Below are positions 48,885 to 58,200 of a stretch of DNA of 64,000 nt, in pieces. A program made the position numbers and the translations under genes. The first letter of the stretch is position 1, and the number at the start of each line of letters is the position of its first letter. The DNA comes from Geothermobacter ehrlichii (GTDB lineage Bacteria; Desulfobacterota; Desulfuromonadia; Desulfuromonadales; Geothermobacteraceae). The DNA is taken from contig NZ_VNIB01000015.1 of assembly GCF_008124615.1 (NCBI RefSeq), forward strand, positions 23,730-87,729, given 5' to 3'. The notes under the pieces were generated by a model. It was not told the DNA's origin. It worked only from the letters and a program-made list of their open reading frames with translations, and ran no database searches.

Positions 48885-49893
48885 TTGCGACCTTCGGTCG
48901 GTTGCCATCAATCCGGGGTTGCGCCCCCGGACGGCGCCTGACTCTTTGGCGCTCCAAAGAGTAAGCAGAAAGAGCTTCGCCTGCGGCGGGCATTGCTGTC
49001 GCAAAGGTTCGGTGGGTCGAAGGTCCGCTTGTCCTACCAAGGAGCGTTGGTGCTCCGGGCCGGCAGGAAAAGCTCCCCAACGAGCGGCAGGCCGCTCGTT
49101 GGGCCGGGCCGTACCGCCGCAGTCCCGACGGGAACGGTTGTACCAGGATGGGCGTTTCCGTTGAGGCAGCTCCGAACAAACTGGCCCGTGTGAGCGCAGC
49201 GAGCCCGGGAACGATGCTTTTTCTGCTGCCACGAAGAAGATGCCGGCTTGTTTGGCGGCAGCGTTGAAGAGGCCCACAGGCCTTGGCGACTGCCATAAAG
49301 CCCAGCGTTTTTGCTTACTTTTTTCGCGCTGAAAAAAGTAAGGCGCCTGGCGGGGCGCGACCCGCCGGTTTTGCTTTTGATTTTGTTTGCGCCCTTGCGG
49401 TCGATGGAGGCTGATCCGGGGTTGCGTCCCCGGACGACGCCGTCCTCTTTTGCCGGCCCAAAAGAGGACGCAGAAAAGGGCCTTACGCCTGCGGCGGGCA
49501 TTGCTGTCGCAAAGGTTCGGTGGGGCAAAGGTTCGTTTGTCCCGTCAAAAGAGCTTCAGCTCTTCGGGCCAACAGAAAGGCTTTCCCAACGAGCGGCAGA
49601 CCGCTCGATGGGCCAGGTTGCACCGCCGCAGCCTCAACGGGGACGTTCCTGTATCGAACAGCCGTTTCCGTCGAGGCAGCTCCGAACAAACTGGCCCGTG
49701 TGAGCGCAGCGAGCCCGGGAACGAATGTGTTTCCTGCTGCCACAAAGAAATAACGGTCTGCTTGACGGAACAGTTGAAAAGAGCCACAGACTTTCGCAGC
49801 AGAAATAAAAACAAGCGTTTTTGCCTACTTTTTTCGCGTTGAAAAAAGTAAGGCGCCTGGCGGGGCGCGACCCGCCGGTTTTGCTTTTGATTT
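48885..49893 (+). repeat. Structured 505-bp repeat array, locus 3 (two modules)
   Basis: Two tandem modules (48885-49386, 502 bp; 49387-49893, 507 bp) in the same orientation as locus 2. Module 1 carries the CTGACTCTTTGG/CCAAAGAGTAAG long hairpin, module 2 the CGTCCTCTTTT/AAAAGAGGACG one. The cassette after the GGTTCGGTGGG element differs from locus 2 in both modules, although each still gives complementary arms (for example GAGCTTCAGCTC in module 2). It fills the gap between galE and the DUF815 ATPase, stopping 24 bases before the latter. No convincing gene lies inside. Confidence 0.9.
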
Positions 49894-49916
49894 CCTGAAA
49901 TCGGGAGTTGCCTGCC

Positions 49917-50813
49917 ATGATGAATCTCAAGCCTGAAGTTGTTGCCCAACTGGAACGCGTGCTCAGTTCGGTGGAGATGTTGCTGCCCAAGGCACTGCCG
50001 CCCATCGACTGGTCGACCTGCCTGGCCGCCAACTGGCGCCGGCGCTCCTTTTCCGGCTGTCTCGAACCGGTGAAGAGAATCGATCCGACCACCCTGGATC
50101 AGCTGATCGGCCTGGAAGAACAGAAGGAAATTCTGCTGCACAACACCCTGCAGTTCGTCGAGGGTCTGCCGGCCAACAACGCCCTGCTCTGGGGCGCGCG
50201 CGGCACCGGCAAGTCGGCTCTGGTGCGTGCCCTGCTCAACGAGCTGGCTCCGCGCGGCCTGCGACTGATCCAGATCGAGAAAGAAGATCTCGATTCCCTG
50301 TCCGAGGTCTTCGCTGCCGTCGCCGACCAGCCCTACCGCTTCATCCTGCTGTGTGACGATCTCTCTTTTGAACTGGGAGAAAAGAGTTTCAAGATTCTCA
50401 AGAGCGCCCTTGACGGGTCGGTCTACTGCGCGCCGGACAACGTGCTGATCTATGTCACTTCCAACCGGCGCTTCCTGCTGCCGGAGCTTGGCAGCGACTA
50501 TCTCGGCGGCAAGTACGTCAAGGGGGAGCTGCAGCCGAGCGAAACCCAGGAGGAGAAGGGCTCGCTGCCCGACCGGTTCGGGCTGTGGATTCCGTTTCAC
50601 GTCTTCAACCAGGACCGCTACCTCGAAGCGGTTCGGCTCTGCATCCAGCGCCTCGCCGGACAGTACGGCATCGACATCCCCTGGACCAAAGAACTGGAAA
50701 AGATCGCCATCAAGTGGTCGCACGACAAGAGCAAGCGCTGCGGCCGCACTGCCCTCCAGTTCTCCAAGCACTATGTCGGCCGTTACTTGCTCGAAAAGGG
50801 GATCAAGGCGTAG
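49917..50813 (+). CDS. DUF815-type P-loop ATPase
   Basis: A 298-residue AAA-like ATPase (PF05673 type) of unknown function. Walker A is GARGTGKS (residues 93-100), Walker B FILLCDDLSF, and sensor-type NVLIYVTSNRRFLLP follows. The N-terminal helical region includes DPTTLDQLIGLEEQKEILL, typical of the family. The ATG at 49917 has GGGAG nine bases upstream. It stands alone between repeat locus 3 and convergent lipoprotein genes, so context gives no help. Confidence 0.85.
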   Translation: MMNLKPEVVAQLERVLSSVEMLLPKALPPIDWSTCLAANWRRRSFSGCLEPVKRIDPTTLDQLIGLEEQKEILLHNTLQFVEGLPANNALLWGARGTGKSALVRALLNELAPRGLRLIQIEKEDLDSLSEVFAAVADQPYRFILLCDDLSFELGEKSFKILKSALDGSVYCAPDNVLIYVTSNRRFLLPELGSDYLGGKYVKGELQPSETQEEKGSLPDRFGLWIPFHVFNQDRYLEAVRLCIQRLAGQYGIDIPWTKELEKIAIKWSHDKSKRCGRTALQFSKHYVGRYLLEKGIKA

Positions 50814-50826
50814 CCTTGGGAAAGGG

Positions 50827-50866
50827 GACAGGGGCAGCCCCTCCTGTCAAAGGGGCTGTCCCTGTC
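50827..50866. terminator. Strong hairpin between convergent genes
   Basis: Arms GACAGGGGCAGCCCCT and AGGGGCTGTCCCTGTC form a 16-base-pair stem with one G-U pair and a CCTGTCAA loop. It lies 14 bases past the DUF815 ATPase stop and 20 bases beyond the lipoprotein gene end. There is no T-run, so it may be a transcription-stop/mRNA-protecting hairpin rather than a classical terminator. Confidence 0.55.
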
Positions 50867-50886
50867 GATTCCCGGGCAACAGGTTC

Positions 50887-51252
50887 TCACTGCCAAAGAT
50901 ACGAGTTCGCCCTGTCGTTGCCCCGGATGCGCAGAACCTTGCCGTACTGGGCGACGATGTAGGTCATGTTCCTGCTCACCCCCACCAGGCTGCTGCTTTC
51001 GGTAAAGCAGATGAAGAATCGCACGTCATTGAGGGTGCCGTCGGTGAGGGCCTTCAGCCTTTCATCCTTTTCGTACTGGTTCCCCCTCTGACAGTGAATG
51101 TCCTGCCGTTCAAGATCTTCCAGCGTCTGCTCCAGGTTGGCGCCGACGTAGCGGTCGCCGGTCACCGAGGCGATGCGTGACGCTGTCATGAGGTTGCAGC
51201 CTGAGAGTGCTAGCAGCAGCGCTGCAGTCAAAAAAATCGTTAGGAACTTCAT
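50887..51252 (-). CDS. Predicted small lipoprotein
   Basis: A 121-residue predicted lipoprotein: signal peptide with lipobox LALSGC (cysteine near residue 18), then a mature domain with NLEQTLEDLERQDIHCQRGN and ICFTESSSLVGVSRNMTYIV. No family is recognised. The ATG at 51252 was chosen so that the signal peptide starts correctly. It lies about 50 bases downstream of the larger lipoprotein gene that overlaps tpsA, in the same minus-strand direction, so it may be a second accessory of that locus. Function unknown. Confidence 0.7.
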   Translation of the reverse strand: MKFLTIFLTAALLLALSGCNLMTASRIASVTGDRYVGANLEQTLEDLERQDIHCQRGNQYEKDERLKALTDGTLNDVRFFICFTESSSLVGVSRNMTYIVAQYGKVLRIRGNDRANSYLWQ

Positions 51253-51302
51253 CGGTCTCCTCCATGAGATTTGTTGCGGGCCTGTATCTGCCTCGGTCTG
51301 AC

Positions 51303-52208
51303 TCACTCCGTTTTTTCCTCACACGGCCTTGCCACCCGGTCCGGCCCCATGAAGGTGCAGCGCTCGAACGGGGTGCCTTTGAGCGGGTAGGGGTTGCCGC
51401 TGGCTTCACGTCTGGCTCGTTCGGCGAGGTTGCGCAGGTAATGATCATAGACACAGGCATATATTGAAATATATTCGTCTCCAAGACACTTGATCTGGGT
51501 CGGCCCGAAATGTCTTTCCCACCAGGTCGGTGGCCTCATCGGTCTGTAATCATCGGTGTTCGGAACCGGAGGCGGGTTCGGGTTGAGTTTCAGTGACGCG
51601 AAGACCGGTTCCAGGATCTTTTCCAGGTCGAAGGCTTTGCGGCCGCGCGGTACCCATTGGGTAATAAGGATATCTACAGGACGGCGATCTGTTTGGCCTG
51701 GAACTACACACATGTACTCAAGAGTTTCATCTCTGGCGCCGATGTTGGCATTGGCAATCGGCTGCGGGTTGCCGGGGCCGTAGTCGATCTGCCATTCTCG
51801 CACGCATTGCAGGCCGGCTTTTTCCACGATGCTGATCTGGTAGCTCGGATTGGCCTTGAGCATCCTGGATTTGTGGTTGACATAGTCATCCCGAAAACGT
51901 TCGTAGATATAGTTGACGTCATCCCAATAGCCTTCCAAGTCAAAGAGCATATAGTGGTATGAGAAAACATTGATCCCGGCGATACCGAAGTCTTGTCCTT
52001 CATAAGAAAAAGTAACATCCTGGGTTTCTGGTGTGTATGAATATTCCCAGTGCTTATCCAAATAAATGTCAAACTCGAACCTTCCGATGTTGAAGTGGTC
52101 TCCTGCATCGGAACAGCTACCCATGATATGCTCTTCAGAATCGAAATCCGGTATTGTGATGCAGCCGCCCAGCGATAACAGGGCAAGCAGGATAAGAAAT
52201 TTTCTCAT
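51303..52208 (-). CDS. Predicted lipoprotein overlapping tpsA (candidate immunity protein)
   Basis: A 301-residue predicted lipoprotein: signal peptide with lipobox LSLGGC (cysteine 16), then a soluble domain with RFEFDIYLDKHWEYSYTPE, a central FEYHYM-rich part and YISIYACVYDHYLRNLAERA near the C-terminus. No family recognised. Its start codon overlaps the tpsA stop by four bases (ATGA), so the two should be translated together. Since the TpsA C-terminus looks like a serine hydrolase, and immunity to secreted lipases is often a periplasmic lipoprotein, this is a strong candidate immunity protein; that is inference from position only. Confidence 0.65.
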   Translation of the reverse strand: MRKFLILLALLSLGGCITIPDFDSEEHIMGSCSDAGDHFNIGRFEFDIYLDKHWEYSYTPETQDVTFSYEGQDFGIAGINVFSYHYMLFDLEGYWDDVNYIYERFRDDYVNHKSRMLKANPSYQISIVEKAGLQCVREWQIDYGPGNPQPIANANIGARDETLEYMCVVPGQTDRRPVDILITQWVPRGRKAFDLEKILEPVFASLKLNPNPPPVPNTDDYRPMRPPTWWERHFGPTQIKCLGDEYISIYACVYDHYLRNLAERARREASGNPYPLKGTPFERCTFMGPDRVARPCEEKTE

Positions 52209-55200
52209 GGTTTTGTTTTCCCTGGCAGCAGATTTTTTACTTTAGGTTCTCGGGGGCGAATGAGATCAATGACAGGCTGTTCACCGGCACAGAAGTCTCC
52301 CTGGCAGAGATAGTCGGAGTGCATTTCTGTCAGATTCGTAAAGGACAGGATTCCTCCAAGGAATTCAGGCAAAGTTTTGACATTCAAACCGAAAACGGAG
52401 CTGATCGGGTCGCTTTGGGGCAAACCGAGGACCTTGCCATCGGCATGCTGAAAACTCCCTTTGTTTTCGATCCTGGCATCTGTTATCGTTTTCTCCAAGT
52501 CTTTGGCATTGACCGGCGCCCCAAAAAACTGGAATTGCCAAGATTTGTCCAATTTCAAGTCTTGCAATGCCCGATAATTGAGTAAGGCTCCCTGGCTGTG
52601 CGACGCAGACTTCAAGTTAAGTTGGGCTTTTTTTACTGTTTCGTAAAATTTCTCCACATCCCTCGCATTGCCCGATTTGATGATCTCCCCCAAGAACTTG
52701 TCCCAGCCGCATTCGAGCAAGTCGGCGATCAGGCCGTGAGTCGGGTTGTAACCCTGGACGAACCTCATCGCTCCGGTCTGCTGGGCTCCATTGCGGATTG
52801 CCTCGACCAGCGTGTTGTTGATGCCGTTGGTGGAGACATAATCGGAAAAGTTTTTCAGCAGGGCAACCTGACTTTTGTCGGTGGGATCGAAATCTTCGTA
52901 ACCATAGTATTTCAGTAGCGCTTTTGCCTCGGTCGGGTGTTTTTCCAGAATTGCCACGGCCTTGTAGTACATCATGTCGCCGGTCAAAAGAACCGGCAAC
53001 TGGGTCAGCAGACCGCCGTAGTTCTCACCCGAAGCGACCAGACTGCTCTTCCCGAGTTTGTCCAGCAGGCTGTTGACCTGCCGAACCAGTTCCGCCTCGG
53101 TTGTGTCCCCCTGGGCCTCCAGCCTGTCATCCAGCAAGGACAGGTTATGGGCGGCCCTGCTCGCTCTTTGCCCATACTGTTTGAGGGTTGTTCCCCACTC
53201 TTCCCCCTCGCGCCTCAGTGTTTCCACCGGTTGCGTTGCCTGGTTGACCGCCTTGCCCAGGCTGTTGTCGCTCGCATAAAACTCGTAACGGTTCCCCTCG
53301 TCACGGGTGATTTCAAAGGCGCGGGAGGGATCCCTGTTCAGGCCTTCAAGGGTCTGTTCCGGTTCGTTCCGCACAACGATTTCTCCGGCGCCGACGGTCG
53401 CGCGGACGTCCTGTTCGCGTTCATGGTTGCCGTAGCTGCCCGAGGCGGTCCAGGACCCGAAGTCGCGCGATCCTTTGCCGGTGCCTGCATTCTGCCCGGT
53501 ATCCACCTGCCGGTCGGCCTCCGCGGTTTTGGCGCCGTCATTCGTGGCTGTCGAAGATGAAGAGCCGGAGAAACTGACGCCGCCTCCCACGCCAGCGGAC
53601 CAGGAGGTTTCCTTGTCAACACCATGTATGTCGCGATACCCGAGGCTGCCGGTCTCAAGGCGCAGATCATTGTCGAGGGACGCCACCATGCTGCCGTCGA
53701 GCTGGGTGTGGCCGCCGACGTTTATGTCTACCCGATCATCGCCGACCACGGCGCTCTGCTCCTCGACCCAGTTCTTGCGGCCATCCGCTTTTCCATACCC
53801 GGCGGAGAAACCGAAACCGCCTGTGCCGATGGTCAGGCTGCCGCGGAGTTGCCGTCCTTTTGCCGAGCCAGTATCAATTTGGGAGGCAAGAGTCAGGTCT
53901 CCTCCCACCTCCATTTTGACTGTAGCGCCTTCCAGCCGGCCGCCGGAGATGTGGGTGTCTTTACCGCTGGTGACCACCAGTCTGTCTCCTGCGTTGAGGT
54001 GAGCATTGTGGCTGGTCTCGCCTGTGCGGTCGAGTTCATTTCGTGCACCGCTGGCGCTGACATAGAGCCCGGCCATAGCCCCCGTCGCAGTGGTCCCGAA
54101 CCCGAACCCAGCCTCTTTGCCAATGGAACGCTGGTCAAAGCTTGAAGTCGAGGCGTCGGTGGCTGCTGTGATGTCAAGGTTGTGCCCGGCCGCAATGGTC
54201 AGATCTTCGCCGGCAGCGATTTTGGTCCCCTCGAGCCGCATGTTTTCATTGCTGGCCATTCTGATGTCGCCTCCGGCTTGCAGACTGCCGCCGGCGCAGT
54301 GCTCCTGGTGGCTGGAAGACGAACCCCTCGATCCGCTCCCCCCGGCACCGATGCTGGCTGCTCCCTGTTGCCCCCGCAGGAACATGCCTGCCTGAAACTC
54401 CTTCTGCCTGCTGTCCCGGTTCCACTGGTCAACCTGTGCCTGCCAGTCGATGTTCCGGCCACGGACCTCCAGGTCGCCACCGGCGACAACCGAGGTTCCT
54501 TCGGCGACAACGTCTCTGGAGCCCGCCACCGACACGTCGCCCCCGGAAGCGATGGTCACAGCCTGTGCGGTTCTGCTGCTGTCGGTTGTCACCATGTGAC
54601 TGCCGCCGATCCCGACCGTGACAGTGAGGGATGGAGACTTGAGGGCATCAACGGCATCGATGGTCTGCAGGGCACGCGACGCCCCGGTTACCGCGTTGTT
54701 GCTGTCGGCCGTAGCCTTTGCACTCTGCACAGCATTGCCGACTCCGTGCTGCAGCCGGGATGTGAAGCCGATACGGCTGGATTTGCTGAAACTACGCCAG
54801 GTCTCAAGGTTGTAGGCCACCAGGGTCCGCACGTCACCGCCGGAGCGGATCGTGACTTCGCCGCCGGCGGCAAGATCAGTTCCTCGGATCACGGCATTCT
54901 GCCCGGCCTGCACCAGCAGATTTGCCCGGGCGTCGATCCTGCCCGGCGAGACCGTCTGCATCCAGCCCTCGAGACCCGATTTTGTGCTCTCTCGCCCGGC
55001 AAAGATTTCAAACCCGTCGCTGTCTGCACTCATCCTGAAGCCCGTCATGCTTCGTTTGTGCAGGTGGTCTTCCCGGCTCTGCACCTCGGCATTGGCAAGG
55101 GTGATCTGATGACTGCTGCCGAGAACGACATTGTTGCCGGCCAGCTCAGCACCTTCCGTTGCCAGTTTCGTCCCGGCGGCGATCACCAGGTCCCCCTTGG

Positions 55201-58200
55201 TAACGGCCCGGGTGCCGACCTGTTCAACCTTCTGGCTGTGATCCAGGTCGGACGCGGACTGGGCCAGGCTCAGGGAGCCGTCCGACAGGCTCGGGATTGC
55301 CCGCCGCTTGCGACTGGTGGTTGTTTCGGCGCGGGCCTGGGTTGCCGTCGCCAGTTTGACCTCTCCCTTGTCCCCGGTTGCGAGCAGGGTCATACCGCCT
55401 GCTGAATCGAGCTGTGCCCCCCTGGTAACGATGACCCCTTTGGTACCGTTCGCCCGCAAGACAAGGTCACCGCCCGATTCGATCCGGGTGACCCGCGCCG
55501 TCTCTTGCAGCAGGTTATGGCTTGCCTCCCGGGCCTTGAGGAGCCTCGTTTTTGCCGAAGCGTCCCTCTCCCAGTGGCTGTCGGTTTCAGCATCGAGCCG
55601 GATGGCGCCTTCCCCGGAGCTCAGCTGCACCTCTCCCCCCGCAACCTGTGCTGCGGTCAGGGTGATGTCACGACCTGCCTCGATGTCGATCCGGCCGCCC
55701 TCAAGCCGGCTGCCGACCACCGTGGAGTCGGATTGCAGCTGTTCCCGCATTCGGGAAGAGGTCAGGCTCCTCTTCCTGCTGTAATCATAATCAACCCGCT
55801 CCTTGCGGGCGATGTCGAGGACGATGTCGCCGCCGGCGGCGAGCTGCAGGGTGCTTTCGGTACCTGCGCTGACGCGGCTGCCGGTCAGGCGCAGATCGCT
55901 GTTGTCTCCGGCCGCGACCAGGGTGACATGGCCTCCCGCCTGCAGGCTGTTGGCGTGACTCTGCTCCTCCCTGTGCTTTCGGCGTACCGTTTTCCTGTCA
56001 CCCTCGGCGGCCAGGTGTTCGGCGTTGACGGTCGCGGCGGCGCCGATGGTGATCCCTTCCTGCGCCAAGGCGGTCAGGTTGCCACCGGCCTGCAGCCGGG
56101 CCGCCTCGGTGCGCAGGGAACCGCCGGCCTGCAGGTGCAGATGGTCACCCGCCTTCAGCTCGCTGGCGAACAGGTCCTGCTGCTGTCGGTGGTAGCCGTA
56201 ACCCGCCTCGTTGCGCTCGGTCCGGTCCTCCTCGCGGATGGCGGTCAGCTCGATGTCGCCGCCGGAAGCCAGCTTCAGGCTGCCGCCGGCATCGAGGCGC
56301 GCGCCCTGCAGTCGGATCGCTTCTTCCGCGTGCAACAGCAGGTTGCCCGTGGCCGTGACCTCGGCGGTTCGTCCTTTCCGGTCAGCGGTGACGCGGGTGC
56401 CGTCGCGTTCGGTTTTGAGGCGGCGGGTCCGGGTCTGCAGTTCGATAGCGCCGTCCGCCCGCAGTGCGACCTCGTCGCCGGCGATGCGGCCGGAAAGGTT
56501 GCTCAGATCGCCGCCGGCGTCCAGTTCGACCTGGCCGCCGGTAATCTCACCGCTGTTGACCAGGTCGCCGGCGCGCAGGCGCAGGTGTTGCCGGCCGGAG
56601 ATCATTCCGTCGTTGCGAATCTCGTCGATGGTCACCACCTCCAGCTCGTCCGCCGCCAGCAGGCTGCCGTCCGGCCTGAGGTCGTCCGGGCGCAGCCGGG
56701 CCAGGTAGAGGGTCGGCACCAGCGCTTTTTCCCGGCGGCCGTCCGGCAGGGTGACGGTCCGTTCCACCAGCCAGAGGATGTCGTGGGTCAGGGCGGCGGT
56801 CTGCTCCGCCGTCAGGGCGACTCCGACGGCCAGATCCAGCTCTTCGGCGGCCGCAACGCCGGCTTCCATCAGTCGGCGGAACCGCTCGAAACCGCTGCCG
56901 GCGTCGGCCGTGCTTGAGCTGCCCTGTTCGGCCGCCTGCCGGGCGACCAGACGCTGTTCGTAGAAGCCGTCGCCCAGGCGACGCAGGGTCCTGGCCGGAT
57001 CGAGCCCAAGCTGCTGCAGCATCCAGTCGCTCGACAGAAAGCTGCCGTAGTCGGCAAAGCGCGGATCGGTTTCGATCAGGTAGCCGGCCTCCGGATCGGG
57101 GGTCGGGTGAAAGAGCCCCGTCGGTGGCAATGTCAGGCCGGTGTCGCTGGCGGACGGCGTTGTCGTGGACAGATCGTCGATCATCGCGCCGCTGGCGGTC
57201 ACCGGGGTGTTCTCCAGGCTGCCGGCAAAGACCTGCAGCCGGCTGCCGGCTCGCATGCTTGCGGTGAGGGCGTCGACGACCCGCGTCTGCACGTCGTCCG
57301 GCCAGGGCCACCAGACGGCGTTGTAGCCACAGTGGCTTTCCAGAAAGCTGCAGGGGTCGTCCCAGACCACCAGGGACTCGGTTTCGGTGCGGGTCGTCTC
57401 CAGCAACCGGTAGCCGCGGTTGATCACCCGGCCGTGACTGACGGCGCCGGCGGCAAACAGATCTCCGTCGATCGTCACACTGCCGCCGGCGGCGACGGTG
57501 CCGGCGTCGTTGGTCAGCAGGCTGCCGACCAGAAGGGACAGGTCGCCACCGGCGATCATCACCGGTTCGGGCGTGATCAGCGAAAACCGGTCACGCCAGG
57601 AGTAGCTGGTGAGGCGACGCCGTGTTTCGTGGTGTACCACCGGTTCTCCCTTGGCCATCAGCACCCTGCTGATTTCGTCGCCGGGATGGATATGGCGGCC
57701 CGGATCGTATCCGGGGTAGTAGGTGATGCCGGCCGCATCGCCACTCTGGCTGAAGCTTTCGTACCAGGCGGCGATTTCCTTTCGCTGCTGAATCAGCACG
57801 TCTTCCGTCCAGCAGTACTGGCCCATTTCCGGATCGGTAAAACAGCTTGTCTGCTGTCCAATCCCGGGAACGTCGGCATGAAAGCGGATGAACTTTCCGT
57901 CCGGGTCGTGCTGCACGATGTCGGAAACCGGAACCGTCTCGGTGCGCACGTCGCTGAAGTGCTGATATTCGACGATGGTGCCGCAGACATCCGAATCGCC
58001 TTCGAGCCAGCAGCCATAGTAGCTGACCGCCCGGTCGTAGCCGGGATAGAGGCCCAGGTCGAGCCGGACGGTGTCGATCAGGTCGGTGGCGATGCGTATC
58101 TCCTTGCGGCGGTTGTCGATCCGGTCGGCGGCAAGCAGCAGGTTGCCATCCGCTTCGATCAGGCTCCCCTCGTTGACGATGCTCTCGGCCGGGATCGAGG

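Noticed and set aside
45433..49893. A CRISPR array
   Set aside because: The modules are about 505 bp, tandem without unique spacers, and there are no cas genes in the window.
52205..53000. A VENN-delimited CDI toxin
   Set aside because: No VENN or close variant was seen in the C-terminal region; the hydrolase-like tail is reported separately instead.
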